Source of the DNA: Thermasporomyces sp036564245
GTDB taxonomy: Bacteria > Actinomycetota > Actinomycetes > Propionibacteriales > Actinopolymorphaceae
DNA: 64,000 bases
Assembly: GCA_036564245.1 (NCBI GenBank)
Contig: DATCKU010000105.1
Coordinates: 87,360 to 151,359, forward strand
Direction: 5' to 3'
This document shows positions 35,401 through 44,626 of the stretch, one piece after another. Made by a program: the position numbers and the translations under genes. Below the pieces are notes generated by a model that did no database searches, was not told the DNA's origin, and was given only the letters and a program-made list of their open reading frames with translations. Numbering within the stretch: position 1 is the stretch's first letter; every line of letters starts with the position of its first letter.

Positions 35401-37160
35401 GACTGCTCGCCTCGCTCCGCGTCGTCTGTTCGTCGTGGCGGGAAGAGGCCGGCGGTCGAGCCTTTGGCGTCCCAGTTGAGCAGGTTGACCCGGGCACCTG
35501 GTCGTTCGACATCGACAACGCGATCCGCGGTCTGGCGTTGCTTCAGCGCGTGGAACGTCTCGACCGACACAGGGACCGGACGGCCCGACGCCTCCCCGAA
35601 CGGACCGCTCTCGTACATGCCCGGGCCACCCTCGTAGTCGAGGCTGCAGCGCACCTCCTCCAGCTGCCGGCCTTCTGCTTCGTAGGCCGTGGGGATGACG
35701 TAACGCTCGTCGTACTTCGCGATCGCCAACAGCCGGTAGAGCGCGGTGAGCTCGGCGCCGGTGCTGCCGACGGCTGCGGCGATCGCCTCGTCGGGTGGTT
35801 CGCCCAGGTTGATGGCTCGCATGTACGAACGCATCGCCGCGAGCTTCTCCAGCACACGCCGTACCGGAGCCGGGTCGCCCGCGGTGAACAGCTCGGCGAG
35901 GTACTCGATGGGGATCCGCATCGCCTCGATCGCCCCGAACAGATTTCCTGCGTCCTCGCCGTCGTGCCCGGTCTCGACCAACGCGTCCACCACCGGTGAC
36001 AGCGGTGGGACGTACCACACCATCGGCAGTGTCCGAAACTCCGGATGCAACGGCAACGCCACCCGGTAGACCTTGGTGAGCGCGTACACCGGTGAGCGCT
36101 GAGCTGCGGCGATCCAGTCGTCGGGAATGCCGTCGCGCCGTGCGGCCGCGACGACCTCGGGGTCGTTCGGGTCCAGCAGGATGTCGAGCTGAGAATCGTA
36201 CAGCTCTTCCTCGTCCTCGACTGCGGCGGCCGCAGCCACCCGGTCGACGTCGTACAGGAAAAGCCCGATGTAACGCAGCCGGCCCACACACGTCTCCGAG
36301 CACACCGTCGGCAGACCGACCTCGACACGCGGATAGCAGAACATGCACTTCTCGGCCTTGCCGGTGCGGTGGTTGAAGTAGACCTTCTTGTACGGGCAGC
36401 CGGTGACGCACATCCGCCACCCGCGGCAGCGATCCTGGTCGACCAGGACGATGCCGTCCTCGGCTCGCTTGTACATCGCGCCGGACGGGCACGACGCCAC
36501 GCAGGAGGGGTTGAGACAGTGCTCGCAGATCCGCGGAAGGTAGAACATGAAGGTCCGTTCGAACTCGAAGCGGACCTTGTCCTCTGCCTGCTTTCGCACG
36601 CGTTCCACGATGGGGTCTTGTGCGCCGACCTCTGCGCCACCGCCGAGGCTGTCGTCCCAGTTGGCGCTCCATTCGACCTGCATCGGCTCGCCTGAGATCA
36701 GCGACTTCGGCTGTGCGACCGGGAAGTCGTCACCGGCCGGCGCCGAGATGAGGGTGTCGTAGTCGTAGGTCCACGGCTCGTAGTAGTCGCGGATGTTCGG
36801 CAGTACGGGGTTGGCGAAGATCGTCAGGAGCTTGCGGAGGCGCCCCCCTGCCTTGAGTTTCAGCCTGCCGGACTTGGTACGAACCCAGCCGCCCTTCCAC
36901 CGCTCCTGGTCTTCGTATCGCCGCGGATAACCCTGCCCGGGACGCGTCTCGACGTTGTTGAACCACACGTACTCCACGCCGCTGCGGTTGGTCCATGCCT
37001 GCTTGCAGGTCACCGAGCAGGTGTGACAACCGATGCACTTGTCGAGGTTCATCACCATGCCCAGCTGGGCCATGACGCGACCGATCGGTGCGTTCCGCTT
37101 GCGACTTCGCGCCGACGTTCCAGGAGCGGTCTCGTGGACGGACTCGGCGTCGCTGGCCAT
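35397..37160 (-). CDS. narH: Respiratory nitrate reductase beta subunit (iron-sulfur protein)
   Basis: 587 residues. Four cysteine groups are visible: CIGCHTCSVTC (Cys42-Cys52), CEHCLNPSCVASCPSGAMY, CRGWRMCVTGCPYKK and CMFCYPRVEVGLPTVCSETC. The tryptophan in CRGW replaces a cysteine and marks the [3Fe-4S] centre, as in other NarH proteins. It carries electrons from NarI to NarG on the inner face of the membrane. The first 30 residues are an extension relative to many homologues, so Met30 (MAQLGMVMNLDKC) is an alternative start. The start overlaps the narG stop by one base. Confidence 0.95.
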   Translation of the reverse strand: MASDAESVHETAPGTSARSRKRNAPIGRVMAQLGMVMNLDKCIGCHTCSVTCKQAWTNRSGVEYVWFNNVETRPGQGYPRRYEDQERWKGGWVRTKSGRLKLKAGGRLRKLLTIFANPVLPNIRDYYEPWTYDYDTLISAPAGDDFPVAQPKSLISGEPMQVEWSANWDDSLGGGAEVGAQDPIVERVRKQAEDKVRFEFERTFMFYLPRICEHCLNPSCVASCPSGAMYKRAEDGIVLVDQDRCRGWRMCVTGCPYKKVYFNHRTGKAEKCMFCYPRVEVGLPTVCSETCVGRLRYIGLFLYDVDRVAAAAAVEDEEELYDSQLDILLDPNDPEVVAAARRDGIPDDWIAAAQRSPVYALTKVYRVALPLHPEFRTLPMVWYVPPLSPVVDALVETGHDGEDAGNLFGAIEAMRIPIEYLAELFTAGDPAPVRRVLEKLAAMRSYMRAINLGEPPDEAIAAAVGSTGAELTALYRLLAIAKYDERYVIPTAYEAEGRQLEEVRCSLDYEGGPGMYESGPFGEASGRPVPVSVETFHALKQRQTADRVVDVERPGARVNLLNWDAKGSTAGLFPPRRTDDAERGEQS

Positions 37161-40100
37161 CAGTACCTCACCTCCTGGCTACGCCGGCGGATCACCGTGA
37201 CCTCGTCGCGCTGGTTGCCGGTCGGCCCCAGGTAGTTGAACGCGAACGACAGCTGCGCATAACCACCGATCAGATGGGTGGGTTTGATGAGGATCCGGGT
37301 GAGGGAGTTGTGGATGCCGCCGCGTCGACCACTTGCCTCGGCGATCGGCACGTTCACGACTCTCTCCTGCGCGTGGTAGACGAAAACCGTGCCGGGTGGC
37401 ATGCGATGGGAGACGATCGCGCGCAAGACCATGACGCCGTTGCGGTTGACGAGCTCTACCCAGTCGTTGTCTGCCACGCCGATCTCGGCGGCATCGTCCG
37501 CGCTGATCCACACGGTCGGACCTCCGCGTGACAGTGAGAGCATGAAGAGGTTGTCCTGGTACTCCGAATGGATCGACCACTTCGAGTGCGGCGTCAGATA
37601 GCGCACGACGATCTGCTTTGCACCATTCGGACCCAAGGCCGGCTCACCGAACAGGCGCTGCATGTCCAGTGGCGGGCGATAGATCGGCAAGGACTCGCCG
37701 AACTCATGCATCCAGTCGTGGTCGAGAAAGAAGTGCATTCGGCCGGTGAGCGTGTGCCACGGCTTGAGCTCTTCGACGTTCGTGGTGAACGCCGCATAGC
37801 GCCGGCCACCGGTCTCGCTGCCCGACCATTCCGGGCTCGCGATCACGGGCACCGGATGGGCCTGGGTGTCGGCGAAGCTGATCCGGCGTTCCTCACTCCC
37901 TTGCGCCAGGTGGGCGAGCGGTTTGCCGACCCGGCGCTCCATCGTGCGAAACCCCTGCACGGCCAGGCGGCCGTTCGTGGTGCCGGAGAGCGCGAGGATC
38001 GCCTCGGCGAGCTTGGCGTCGGTGTCGAGCGCCGGCCTGCCGTCGACCGCACCGCCGAGCATCACGCCGCACGCCTTGCGCAACTGCTCGACCTCGTCGT
38101 CCGGCCGGAAGGTCACCCCCTTGGTCGTGAGGCCGAGTTCCTCGGTCAGCGGGCCGAGGGCGGCCAACTTGTCCGCAATTGCCGGATAGTCCCGTTCCAC
38201 GACGGTCAGCACCGGCATCGTGCGGCCAGGCACGGGCGGCGGATTCCCACGCCGCCAGTCCCGGACCACACCGCCAGGTTGTGCCGTCTCGCCGGGTGTG
38301 TCGTGCTGCAGCGCGGTCGCGACGACGTCCCGGCGTACCCCGAGGTGCGTTCTCGCGAGCTCGCTGAACCGCTGCGCGATAGCGGTGAAAGCCGCGAAGT
38401 CCGAGCGAGTCTCCCACGGCGGGTCGATCGCGGGACTGAAGGCATGCACGAACGGATGCATGTCCGTGGACGACAGGTCGTACTTCTCGTACCACGTGGC
38501 CGCGGGCAGCACCACGTCGGCGAGCAACGTGGAGCTGGTCATCCGGAAGTCCAGCGCCAGCAGCAGGTCGAGTTTGCCCTCGGGCGCCTCGTCGCGCCAG
38601 ACCACGTCGCGCGGCCGGCGGTCGGGCGGGGTCTCGGTCGCCCGCAGGCTCGTGTGGGTGCCGAGCAGGTGGGCAAGGAAGTACTCGTTGCCCTTGCTCG
38701 ACGACCCGAGCAGGTTGGCTCGCCACAACGTGAGGCAGCGGGGCCAGTTCACCGGGGCATCCGGGTCGTCGCAGGCGAAGCGCAGCTCGCCGTCCGCGAG
38801 CTTTTGTGCGACGTACGTCTGTACGTCGATGCCCGCCGCCGCTGCCTCGTCGGCGAGCTCGAGCGGGTTGCGATCGAACTGCGGGTACGACGGCATCCAC
38901 CCCAGCCGCGCCGACAGCGCCACCGCGTCCGCGGTGTGCATGCCGGCGAGGTCGCCGCGCGCCAGGGGCGAGGTCAGCGCATCGGCGCGGTAGCCGTCGT
39001 AGCGCCATTGATCGGTGTGGGTGTACCAGTACGCCGTCCCGATCGCCTGCCGGGGTGGCCGGTGCCAGTCGGTCGCTCCGGCGAGTGTCGCCCAGCCGGT
39101 GAGCGGGCGGACCTTCTCCTGGCCGACGTAATGTGCCCAGCCACCGCCGTTGCGTCCCATCGCACCGGTGAGCATCAAGAGCGCGAGGATCGCGCGGTAG
39201 GTCGCGTCGCCGTGGAACCACTGGCAGACGCCCGCGCCCATGATGATCATCGTGCGGCCGCCGGACTGCTCGGCGCTGCGCGCCATCTCGCGCGCCACCG
39301 TCGTCGCGGTCTGCGCAGGTACCGAGGTCAGCGGCTCCTGCCACGCCGGGGTGTAGGGCTGCGACGCGTCGTCGTACCCGGTCGGCCAGGTTCCTGGCAG
39401 GCCGTCGCGCGGCACGCCGTACTGCGCGAGCATCAGGTCGAACACCGTCGTCACCAAGCGTCCGCCCACCCGACGTGTCGGCACGCCACGGCGCAGCACG
39501 CTGTCCGACCGTTTGGCTTCCGGCCCGACGTCGAAGCGGGGGAGCAGCACCTCGACGTTCTCGGCGCCCTCGCCGACCAGGCTGAGCCGTGGTGTGACGT
39601 CGCCCATGTCGAGGTTCCAGCGTCCGGCGCCGGTTGCGGTCCACCGGTCGCCGAGCGTGCCATTCGGCACCACCGGCTCGTTCGTCCGTTCGTCGATCAA
39701 CACCGTCTTCCACTCGGCGGCTTCGGACTGGTCGCCGAGGTCGGATGCCCGGAGCAGTTTGTCTGGCACGTAGCCGCCGTGGCGTCCTTTGAGCGTCACG
39801 AGGAACGGCAGGTCGGTGTAGCGCCGGACGAAGTCGACGAAGAACGGCACCTGGCGTTCGACGAAACACTCGCGCAGGATCACATGACCCATCGCCATCG
39901 CCAGCGCGCCGTCGGTGCCCGGTTGGGCAGGCAGCCAGGTGTCGGCGAACTTGGTGTTGTCGGCGTAGTCCGGAGACACGACGACCACCTTCTGGCCGCG
40001 GTAGCGCGCCTCGGCCATCCAGTGCGCGTCGGGTGTCCGGGTGACCGGGACGTTCGAGCCCCACATGACGAGGTACGCGGCGTTCCACCAGTCGCCGGAC

Positions 40101-40867
40101 TCCGGCACGTCGGTCTGGTCGCCGAACACCTGAGGCGAGGCGACGGGCAGGTCGGCGTACCAGTCGTAGAACGACGTCATCACGCCGCCGACGAGCGACA
40201 GGAACCGCGAGCCGATCGCGTGCGAGACCATCGACATCGCGGGGATCGGGGAGAAGCCTGCGATCCGATCCGGTCCGTACGTCTTGATCGTGTGCACGTG
40301 CGCGGCGGCCACGATCTCGACCGCCTCGTCCCATGACACCCGCACGTGCCCGCCCTTGCCGCGCGCCCGCTGGTAGCGACGCCGCCGCTCGGGGTCGCTC
40401 ACGACGTCGGCCCAGGCCAGCACCGGATCGCCGAGACGCTCTTTGGCCTCGCGATACATCTCGACCAGCACGCCGCGGGCGTACGGATAGCGCACCCGGG
40501 TCGGCGAGTAGGTGTACCAGGAGAACGCCGCACCCCGGGGACACCCGCGTGGCTCGTACTCCGGCGAGTCGGGACCGACCGAGGGGTAGTCGGTCTGCTG
40601 GCTCTCCCAGGTGATGATCCCGTCCTTGACGTAGACCTTCCACGAGCACGAGCCCGTGCAGTTCACCCCGTGGGTCGACCGTACGACCTTGTCGTAGCTC
40701 CACCGGTCACGGTAGAAGACGTCGCCCTCGCGCCCACCGGTGAGGAAGACCGCTCGCAGGTCCGGCGATGTCTTTCGTCGGGTGAAGAACCGACCCGCTC
40801 GCAACAAGGCATCCGATGCTCTGCCGTCGGTCCCGGGTCCGACCTCGGGACGCACGGCCTCGGTCAC
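37160..40867 (-). CDS. narG: Respiratory nitrate reductase alpha subunit (molybdoprotein)
   Basis: 1235 residues, the usual size. The N-terminal [4Fe-4S] site uses His66, Cys70, Cys74 and Cys109 (STHGVNCTGSCSW; EPRGCPRG). The molybdenum ligand is Asp235 in TSFYDWYADLP, followed by the conserved FGDQTDVPESGDWWNAAY. The end holds the guanine-dinucleotide binding region (HSEYQDNLFMLSLSRGGPTV). There is no twin-arginine signal, as expected for a cytoplasm-facing enzyme. It reduces nitrate to nitrite. GTG 40867 is the start of the five-gene nar operon. A DosR-like half box lies 35-55 bases upstream. Confidence 0.96.
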   Translation of the reverse strand: MTEAVRPEVGPGTDGRASDALLRAGRFFTRRKTSPDLRAVFLTGGREGDVFYRDRWSYDKVVRSTHGVNCTGSCSWKVYVKDGIITWESQQTDYPSVGPDSPEYEPRGCPRGAAFSWYTYSPTRVRYPYARGVLVEMYREAKERLGDPVLAWADVVSDPERRRRYQRARGKGGHVRVSWDEAVEIVAAAHVHTIKTYGPDRIAGFSPIPAMSMVSHAIGSRFLSLVGGVMTSFYDWYADLPVASPQVFGDQTDVPESGDWWNAAYLVMWGSNVPVTRTPDAHWMAEARYRGQKVVVVSPDYADNTKFADTWLPAQPGTDGALAMAMGHVILRECFVERQVPFFVDFVRRYTDLPFLVTLKGRHGGYVPDKLLRASDLGDQSEAAEWKTVLIDERTNEPVVPNGTLGDRWTATGAGRWNLDMGDVTPRLSLVGEGAENVEVLLPRFDVGPEAKRSDSVLRRGVPTRRVGGRLVTTVFDLMLAQYGVPRDGLPGTWPTGYDDASQPYTPAWQEPLTSVPAQTATTVAREMARSAEQSGGRTMIIMGAGVCQWFHGDATYRAILALLMLTGAMGRNGGGWAHYVGQEKVRPLTGWATLAGATDWHRPPRQAIGTAYWYTHTDQWRYDGYRADALTSPLARGDLAGMHTADAVALSARLGWMPSYPQFDRNPLELADEAAAAGIDVQTYVAQKLADGELRFACDDPDAPVNWPRCLTLWRANLLGSSSKGNEYFLAHLLGTHTSLRATETPPDRRPRDVVWRDEAPEGKLDLLLALDFRMTSSTLLADVVLPAATWYEKYDLSSTDMHPFVHAFSPAIDPPWETRSDFAAFTAIAQRFSELARTHLGVRRDVVATALQHDTPGETAQPGGVVRDWRRGNPPPVPGRTMPVLTVVERDYPAIADKLAALGPLTEELGLTTKGVTFRPDDEVEQLRKACGVMLGGAVDGRPALDTDAKLAEAILALSGTTNGRLAVQGFRTMERRVGKPLAHLAQGSEERRISFADTQAHPVPVIASPEWSGSETGGRRYAAFTTNVEELKPWHTLTGRMHFFLDHDWMHEFGESLPIYRPPLDMQRLFGEPALGPNGAKQIVVRYLTPHSKWSIHSEYQDNLFMLSLSRGGPTVWISADDAAEIGVADNDWVELVNRNGVMVLRAIVSHRMPPGTVFVYHAQERVVNVPIAEASGRRGGIHNSLTRILIKPTHLIGGYAQLSFAFNYLGPTGNQRDEVTVIRRRSQEVRY

Positions 40868-40901
40868 GAGCGATCACCTCGCCTGCACAGCGCGCGGAGT
40901 C

Positions 40902-40921
40902 CTGCCGTCGGTCCCCCTCAA
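40902..40921 (-). promoter_or_regulatory. DosR-box-like sequence upstream of narG
   Basis: Read toward narG it is TGAGGGGGACCGACGGCAGG. The left half GGGGACC fits the DosR half-site GGGAC well, the right half poorly. Position, 35-54 bases from the start, suits activation. Confidence 0.35.
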
Positions 40922-41148
40922 ACTACTCATGCGTGGCGCGTCCGGCAGCAAAACGACGATCCACGACAAGCGGCGTTCTGTCCCGGCGGCGTCTAGCCGT
41001 GGGGTCGGCCAGCGGACTTCGTCAGAGCGGTCGCTTGTCGCGCCGATCGGCGCGACAGAAGCCCCGGCGAGTGCTCCGGCCCTCGTCACTCTGCTGGTCG
41101 AGCCGTGTCCGGCAGGAGGTCGCTCACGCTCGAGCCGAGCACCGCCGG

Positions 41149-41168
41149 TTTGGGACTTTTGCCACTAC
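41149..41168 (+). promoter_or_regulatory. DosR-box-like sequence upstream of the nitroreductase gene
   Basis: TTTGGGACTTTTGCCACTAC matches the left half and spacer of the mycobacterial DosR box (TTSGGGACTWWAGTCCCSAA) and about half of the right part. It lies 34 bases before the chosen start codon. Confidence 0.45.
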
Positions 41169-41201
41169 CCAGCTCGATCGGTCCACCACAGACTGCTACA
41201 C

Positions 41202-42272
41202 GTGGTGGGCGTATCGGTGGGTGCCGAAGAGCGGGAGGCGCTGGTCAAGGCAGCGATTCTCGCCCCTTCGATGCACAACACGCAGCCGTGGCTTTTCCGG
41301 TTCCGTGGCCACGAGGTCGAGGTCTACCGAGATCCGAAGCGCGAACTGAGGGCCGAGGATCCCCATGGTCGACTGACCATGATCGGAGTGGGTGCGGCGA
41401 TCTTCAACCTTCGCGTGGCGGCGGCCGAGCTCGGTTACGAGACGTCCACGCATCTTGTGCCTGACGCGGCACCAACAGTCCCAGTACGGGAAGAGTCGTG
41501 GGGGCTTCCGACGCTTGCCGCACGGATCGTGTTGTCGCGCGAAAAGGCTTCGTCGGACCTGGGCACGTCACGTGAGCTCGCGGCCCTGTACCGGTTCCTG
41601 CCCCGCCGGCGGACGAACCGGAACCCCTTCTTCGACCGGCCGATCCCACCGCAGGTGAAGGAGGAGCTGCAGCGGGTAGCCATGGAGGAAGGCGCGAGCC
41701 TGGAATGGGTCGAGGACGAGACCCGGATCCGGTGGCTGCACGAACTCGCCGTGGACGCGGAGATCTCCGAGGCTGACGAACCGGAGCGGCTGGTCGAACG
41801 GCAGATGTGGGTGGGCGGGGAACGCGACGACAGCGGGATCCCGACGAGGTCGCTCGGCCCTCGACCTGCCGATCCGTCGGCGGCGGTGCGGGACCTTGCG
41901 GTGGATCCCTCCGACCGGCTGAGAGAGGCCGCGGAGTTCGAGAGGCAGCCCACGCTGGCAGTGCTGTCGACGCAAGGTGACGAGCCACAGGACTGGCTGC
42001 GCGCCGGGCAGGCGCTGCAGCGCGTGTGGCTCGTTGCCACCAGCCACGAGGTGGCGATGTCGCTCGTCAACCAGCCGGTAGAGCATGCGGATCTTCGGTG
42101 GTTGGTGCGTGACCCGCTCGCCGGCTGGAGCGAGCCGCAGGTTGTGCTCCGGCTGGGCTACGGGCCAGAGGTTCCGCCGACGCCGCGGCGCCCGGTTGCG
42201 GAATTCATCCTTCCCGACGCCACCGTCGATGAGGCACGCATCACCGAATCCGGCGACGAACGAGAGGACTGA
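41202..42272 (+). CDS. Acg-type FMN-binding nitroreductase-fold protein
   Basis: 356 residues from GTG 41202. The start EREALVKAAILAPSMHNTQP is the FMN-binding opening of the Acg (Rv2032) family, and FLPRRRTNRNPFFDRPIPPQ, plus DEPQDWLRAGQALQRVWLVA, are further family marks. In mycobacteria Acg belongs to the DosR dormancy regulon and sequesters FMN rather than reducing nitro compounds; the same role here is an inference. GTG 41205 and 41217 are alternative starts; none has a clear ribosome site, so the N-terminus is uncertain by a few residues. Four bases separate it from the stress protein gene. Confidence 0.85.
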   Translation: MVGVSVGAEEREALVKAAILAPSMHNTQPWLFRFRGHEVEVYRDPKRELRAEDPHGRLTMIGVGAAIFNLRVAAAELGYETSTHLVPDAAPTVPVREESWGLPTLAARIVLSREKASSDLGTSRELAALYRFLPRRRTNRNPFFDRPIPPQVKEELQRVAMEEGASLEWVEDETRIRWLHELAVDAEISEADEPERLVERQMWVGGERDDSGIPTRSLGPRPADPSAAVRDLAVDPSDRLREAAEFERQPTLAVLSTQGDEPQDWLRAGQALQRVWLVATSHEVAMSLVNQPVEHADLRWLVRDPLAGWSEPQVVLRLGYGPEVPPTPRRPVAEFILPDATVDEARITESGDERED

Positions 42273-42276
42273 GCCG

Positions 42277-43236
42277 ATGGCTGACCAGACGGCCGAACGT
42301 CGCGCCGCTGCGGGTTCTCGAGCCGTTGTCGTAGGCGTCGACGGATCCGATGCGGCGCTCAGTGCGGTGGCGTGGGCGGCGCGGGAAGCGGCGCTTCACC
42401 ACACTCGGCTGCGGATCGTGCACGGGTTCGCCTGGCCCCTGCTCAACGTCCCCCCGGTGCTGTGGCAGGTGGGTCCTGAGGGCGGCCTGCACGCACATGC
42501 CACGCACGTCGTCGAAGAGGCTGAGAAGGTCGCCCGATCGGTGACGCCGGCTGTCGAGATCCAGACCACCATCGTCACCGACCTGGCGTTGTCCATGCTG
42601 CTGGAGGAAAGCCGCGCCGCGACGTACGTCGTCGTCGGCGCCTCCGGTCAGTCAGCGCTCGCGGATGCGGTCGCGGGATCGCCGACCGTCGAGCTGATCG
42701 GCAGGTCGCGATGCCCGGTTGCGGTTGTACGAGATGTTTCGTCGTCACGGCGCGAGAAAGGGTTGGTCGTCGTCGGCCTGGACGGATCGGCGGCCTCCGC
42801 GGCCGCCGTCGGTGTGGCTGCCGAGGAGGCGTCCCTGCGCAAAGGTCGGCTCATGGTCGTCCATGTCGCCACGCAGGGTCGTCGCACCGGCCTGCGAGAG
42901 CTGATCGAGCGGACACCGCTCGCGCGACTCCGGCGTGCTGGTGCCGGGCCCGCACGCTCGCGCACCGACCTTGCCCTGGTGGACAAGGCTCTCACCGGGT
43001 TACGCGGAGACTACCCGGATCTGCCGATCGAGGAGCGGGTGCTCACCGGTCATCCCGCAGGCGCTCTCGTCGAGCTTTCCGATCAAGCCGAGTTGGTCGT
43101 GGTGGGGACTCGCGGGCGGGGCGGGTTCGCTGGGCTGTTGCTGGGTTCGGTCAGCCAGACGCTGTTGCATCACGCGCACTGCCCGGTCATCGTCGTCCCA
43201 CCGCGAGCGGCAGATGGGCCTGGGCATGAGTCGTGA
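42277..43236 (+). CDS. Tandem universal stress protein
   Basis: 319 residues made of two USP domains. Domain one opens AVVVGVDGSDAALSAVAWAA and closes VVVGASGQSALADAVAGS; domain two opens GLVVVGLDGSAASAAAVGVA and closes VVVGTRGRGGFAGLLLGSVS. The G-x-x-G-x9-G(S/T) ATP-binding pattern is clear in domain two and partly altered in domain one. Such two-domain proteins bind ATP and are induced in hypoxia and dormancy in mycobacteria. It lies four bases behind the Acg-like gene and overlaps the next USP gene by 11 bases. Confidence 0.93.
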   Translation: MADQTAERRAAAGSRAVVVGVDGSDAALSAVAWAAREAALHHTRLRIVHGFAWPLLNVPPVLWQVGPEGGLHAHATHVVEEAEKVARSVTPAVEIQTTIVTDLALSMLLEESRAATYVVVGASGQSALADAVAGSPTVELIGRSRCPVAVVRDVSSSRREKGLVVVGLDGSAASAAAVGVAAEEASLRKGRLMVVHVATQGRRTGLRELIERTPLARLRRAGAGPARSRTDLALVDKALTGLRGDYPDLPIEERVLTGHPAGALVELSDQAELVVVGTRGRGGFAGLLLGSVSQTLLHHAHCPVIVVPPRAADGPGHES

Positions 43237-44626
43237 GCGAATCGTCGTAGGAGTGGACGGCTCCGCGGCGAGCGTCGCGGCGCTGCGCTGGGCCGTGGCT
43301 TCCTCTCGTTGGCTCGGTCTGCCGGTCGAGGCGCTGTTCGTGACGCCTGGCGACCAGCAACGAAAAGCCGGTGAGCTCGACCCGGAGGTCGTGTTGACCG
43401 GCGTGGTGGATGTCGCTCTCACACCCGCGCAGCGCAGGGCAGGGCTGTCTGTGTCGCGTCAGGTCGTCGCCGGCAGCCCAGCGGAGGTCTTGGTGGAACG
43501 ATCCCAGCAGGCGTCGTTGCTCGTCCTGGGACGTAGCCAAGGGCGTGACCCGCTGCATGTGTCCACCACGTCCCGTTGCCTCCGACATGCTGCCTGCCCG
43601 GTCGGGGTCGTGCCCGCGACGCTTCCCGAGCCAGGGGTCTCGGGAGACGGTGAGCGTACAGCTACCGCGTACGGCACGGTCGGCGACCGGCGGGTCGGTG
43701 AGGTGATGCGACCACAGGTCCTGGGCATCGATGCGACAGCCGGCGCCGACGTCGGGCTGCAGATGATGGTCGGCGCGGGTGTGCACCACCTGCCGGTGAT
43801 GGAGCACGGACGCTGCATTGGCTTGTTGTACGAAGCCGACGTGGTGTGGCACCTGGCTCGCTGGGCCCTGCTCGACACGATCCCGACTGCCGGCGACCTC
43901 GCCAGCAGACCGCCGCCGCATGTGTCGGTGGATCAGACCGTCCGGGAAGCCGCGGCCGAAATCGCTTCCAGCACGGGGGACGTCGTCCTCGTGACCGACC
44001 AGGACCGGGTCGTCGGAAGCCTGACCGCTGACGACCTGGTGAGTCTCGTCGCCCAAGAATCCTCAGGCGATGGGTCCACGGCGACAGGTAGACGAGTCAG
44101 TGTCCGATCAGGTAGTCCCGCCACACTGAGTGACGAGCGGCCCAGCGCGGTCGTGGTCGGGGTCGATGGCTCCGATGCTGCCAAGCGGGCTCTCGCCTGG
44201 GCGGTCTGCTTTGCCGCCCACGCCGGCTCGTCGGTACACGCCGTGTCGGTGTGCGCGTTGGTACCTCCGTCGCCGTTCCTCGGTCTCCCTGGGACCCCTG
44301 ACGACATCGACGTCGTGGCGCAGGGACATCGCGAGATGCTCGCCGATGCCGTACGAGAGGCGGACCCGGACAGGTACGGCGTGCGCGTCCAGACCTCCGT
44401 CGTCCATGGCGAGCCGGGCCGGGCCCTCTGCTCACTGGCGGCCGGAGCTCTGGCCGTCGTCGTGGGAAGCCACGGCCGTGGCGCGGTCTTGTCCTCGCTA
44501 CTCGGTTCGGTCAGCGCCTACTGCGTACGCCATGCCGAGTGTCCGGCGTTCGTGATCCCGCCACGCGCGGCCGACGCCGTGGAGGCCCGGTTCAGGGCCC
44601 GGTCAGGTCAGCGCTCACGTACCTGA
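43226..44626 (+). CDS. Universal stress protein with two central CBS domains (USP-CBS-CBS-USP)
   Basis: 466 residues. An N-terminal USP domain (RIVVGVDGSAASVAALRWAV) is followed from about residue 150 by a CBS pair: VGEVMRPQVLGIDATAGADV with GAGVHHLPVMEHGRCIGLLY, then DQTVREAAAEIASSTGDVVL with DRVVGSLTADDLV. A second USP domain (SAVVVGVDGSDAAKRALAWA) closes with GSHGRGAVLSSLLGSVS, a full ATP site. The first USP domain lacks that closing motif. ATG 43226 lies within the end of the preceding gene; ATG 43214 is possible. The 3' end overlaps the convergent CBS-protein gene by 35 bases. CBS pairs usually sense adenine nucleotides. Confidence 0.9.
   Translation: MSRERIVVGVDGSAASVAALRWAVASSRWLGLPVEALFVTPGDQQRKAGELDPEVVLTGVVDVALTPAQRRAGLSVSRQVVAGSPAEVLVERSQQASLLVLGRSQGRDPLHVSTTSRCLRHAACPVGVVPATLPEPGVSGDGERTATAYGTVGDRRVGEVMRPQVLGIDATAGADVGLQMMVGAGVHHLPVMEHGRCIGLLYEADVVWHLARWALLDTIPTAGDLASRPPPHVSVDQTVREAAAEIASSTGDVVLVTDQDRVVGSLTADDLVSLVAQESSGDGSTATGRRVSVRSGSPATLSDERPSAVVVGVDGSDAAKRALAWAVCFAAHAGSSVHAVSVCALVPPSPFLGLPGTPDDIDVVAQGHREMLADAVREADPDRYGVRVQTSVVHGEPGRALCSLAAGALAVVVGSHGRGAVLSSLLGSVSAYCVRHAECPAFVIPPRAADAVEARFRARSGQRSRT

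Larger units (their letters stand above)
40868..41201. other. 334-bp divergent control region between narG and the nitroreductase gene
   Basis: No gene is recognised here. It must hold the promoters of both the nar operon and the rightward stress-gene run. Two sequences resemble the DosR box and are listed separately. Confidence 0.6.

Noticed and set aside
37568..40336. 922-residue plus-strand open frame
   Set aside because: It lies fully antisense to narG, which is certain; the long frame results from high third-position G+C.
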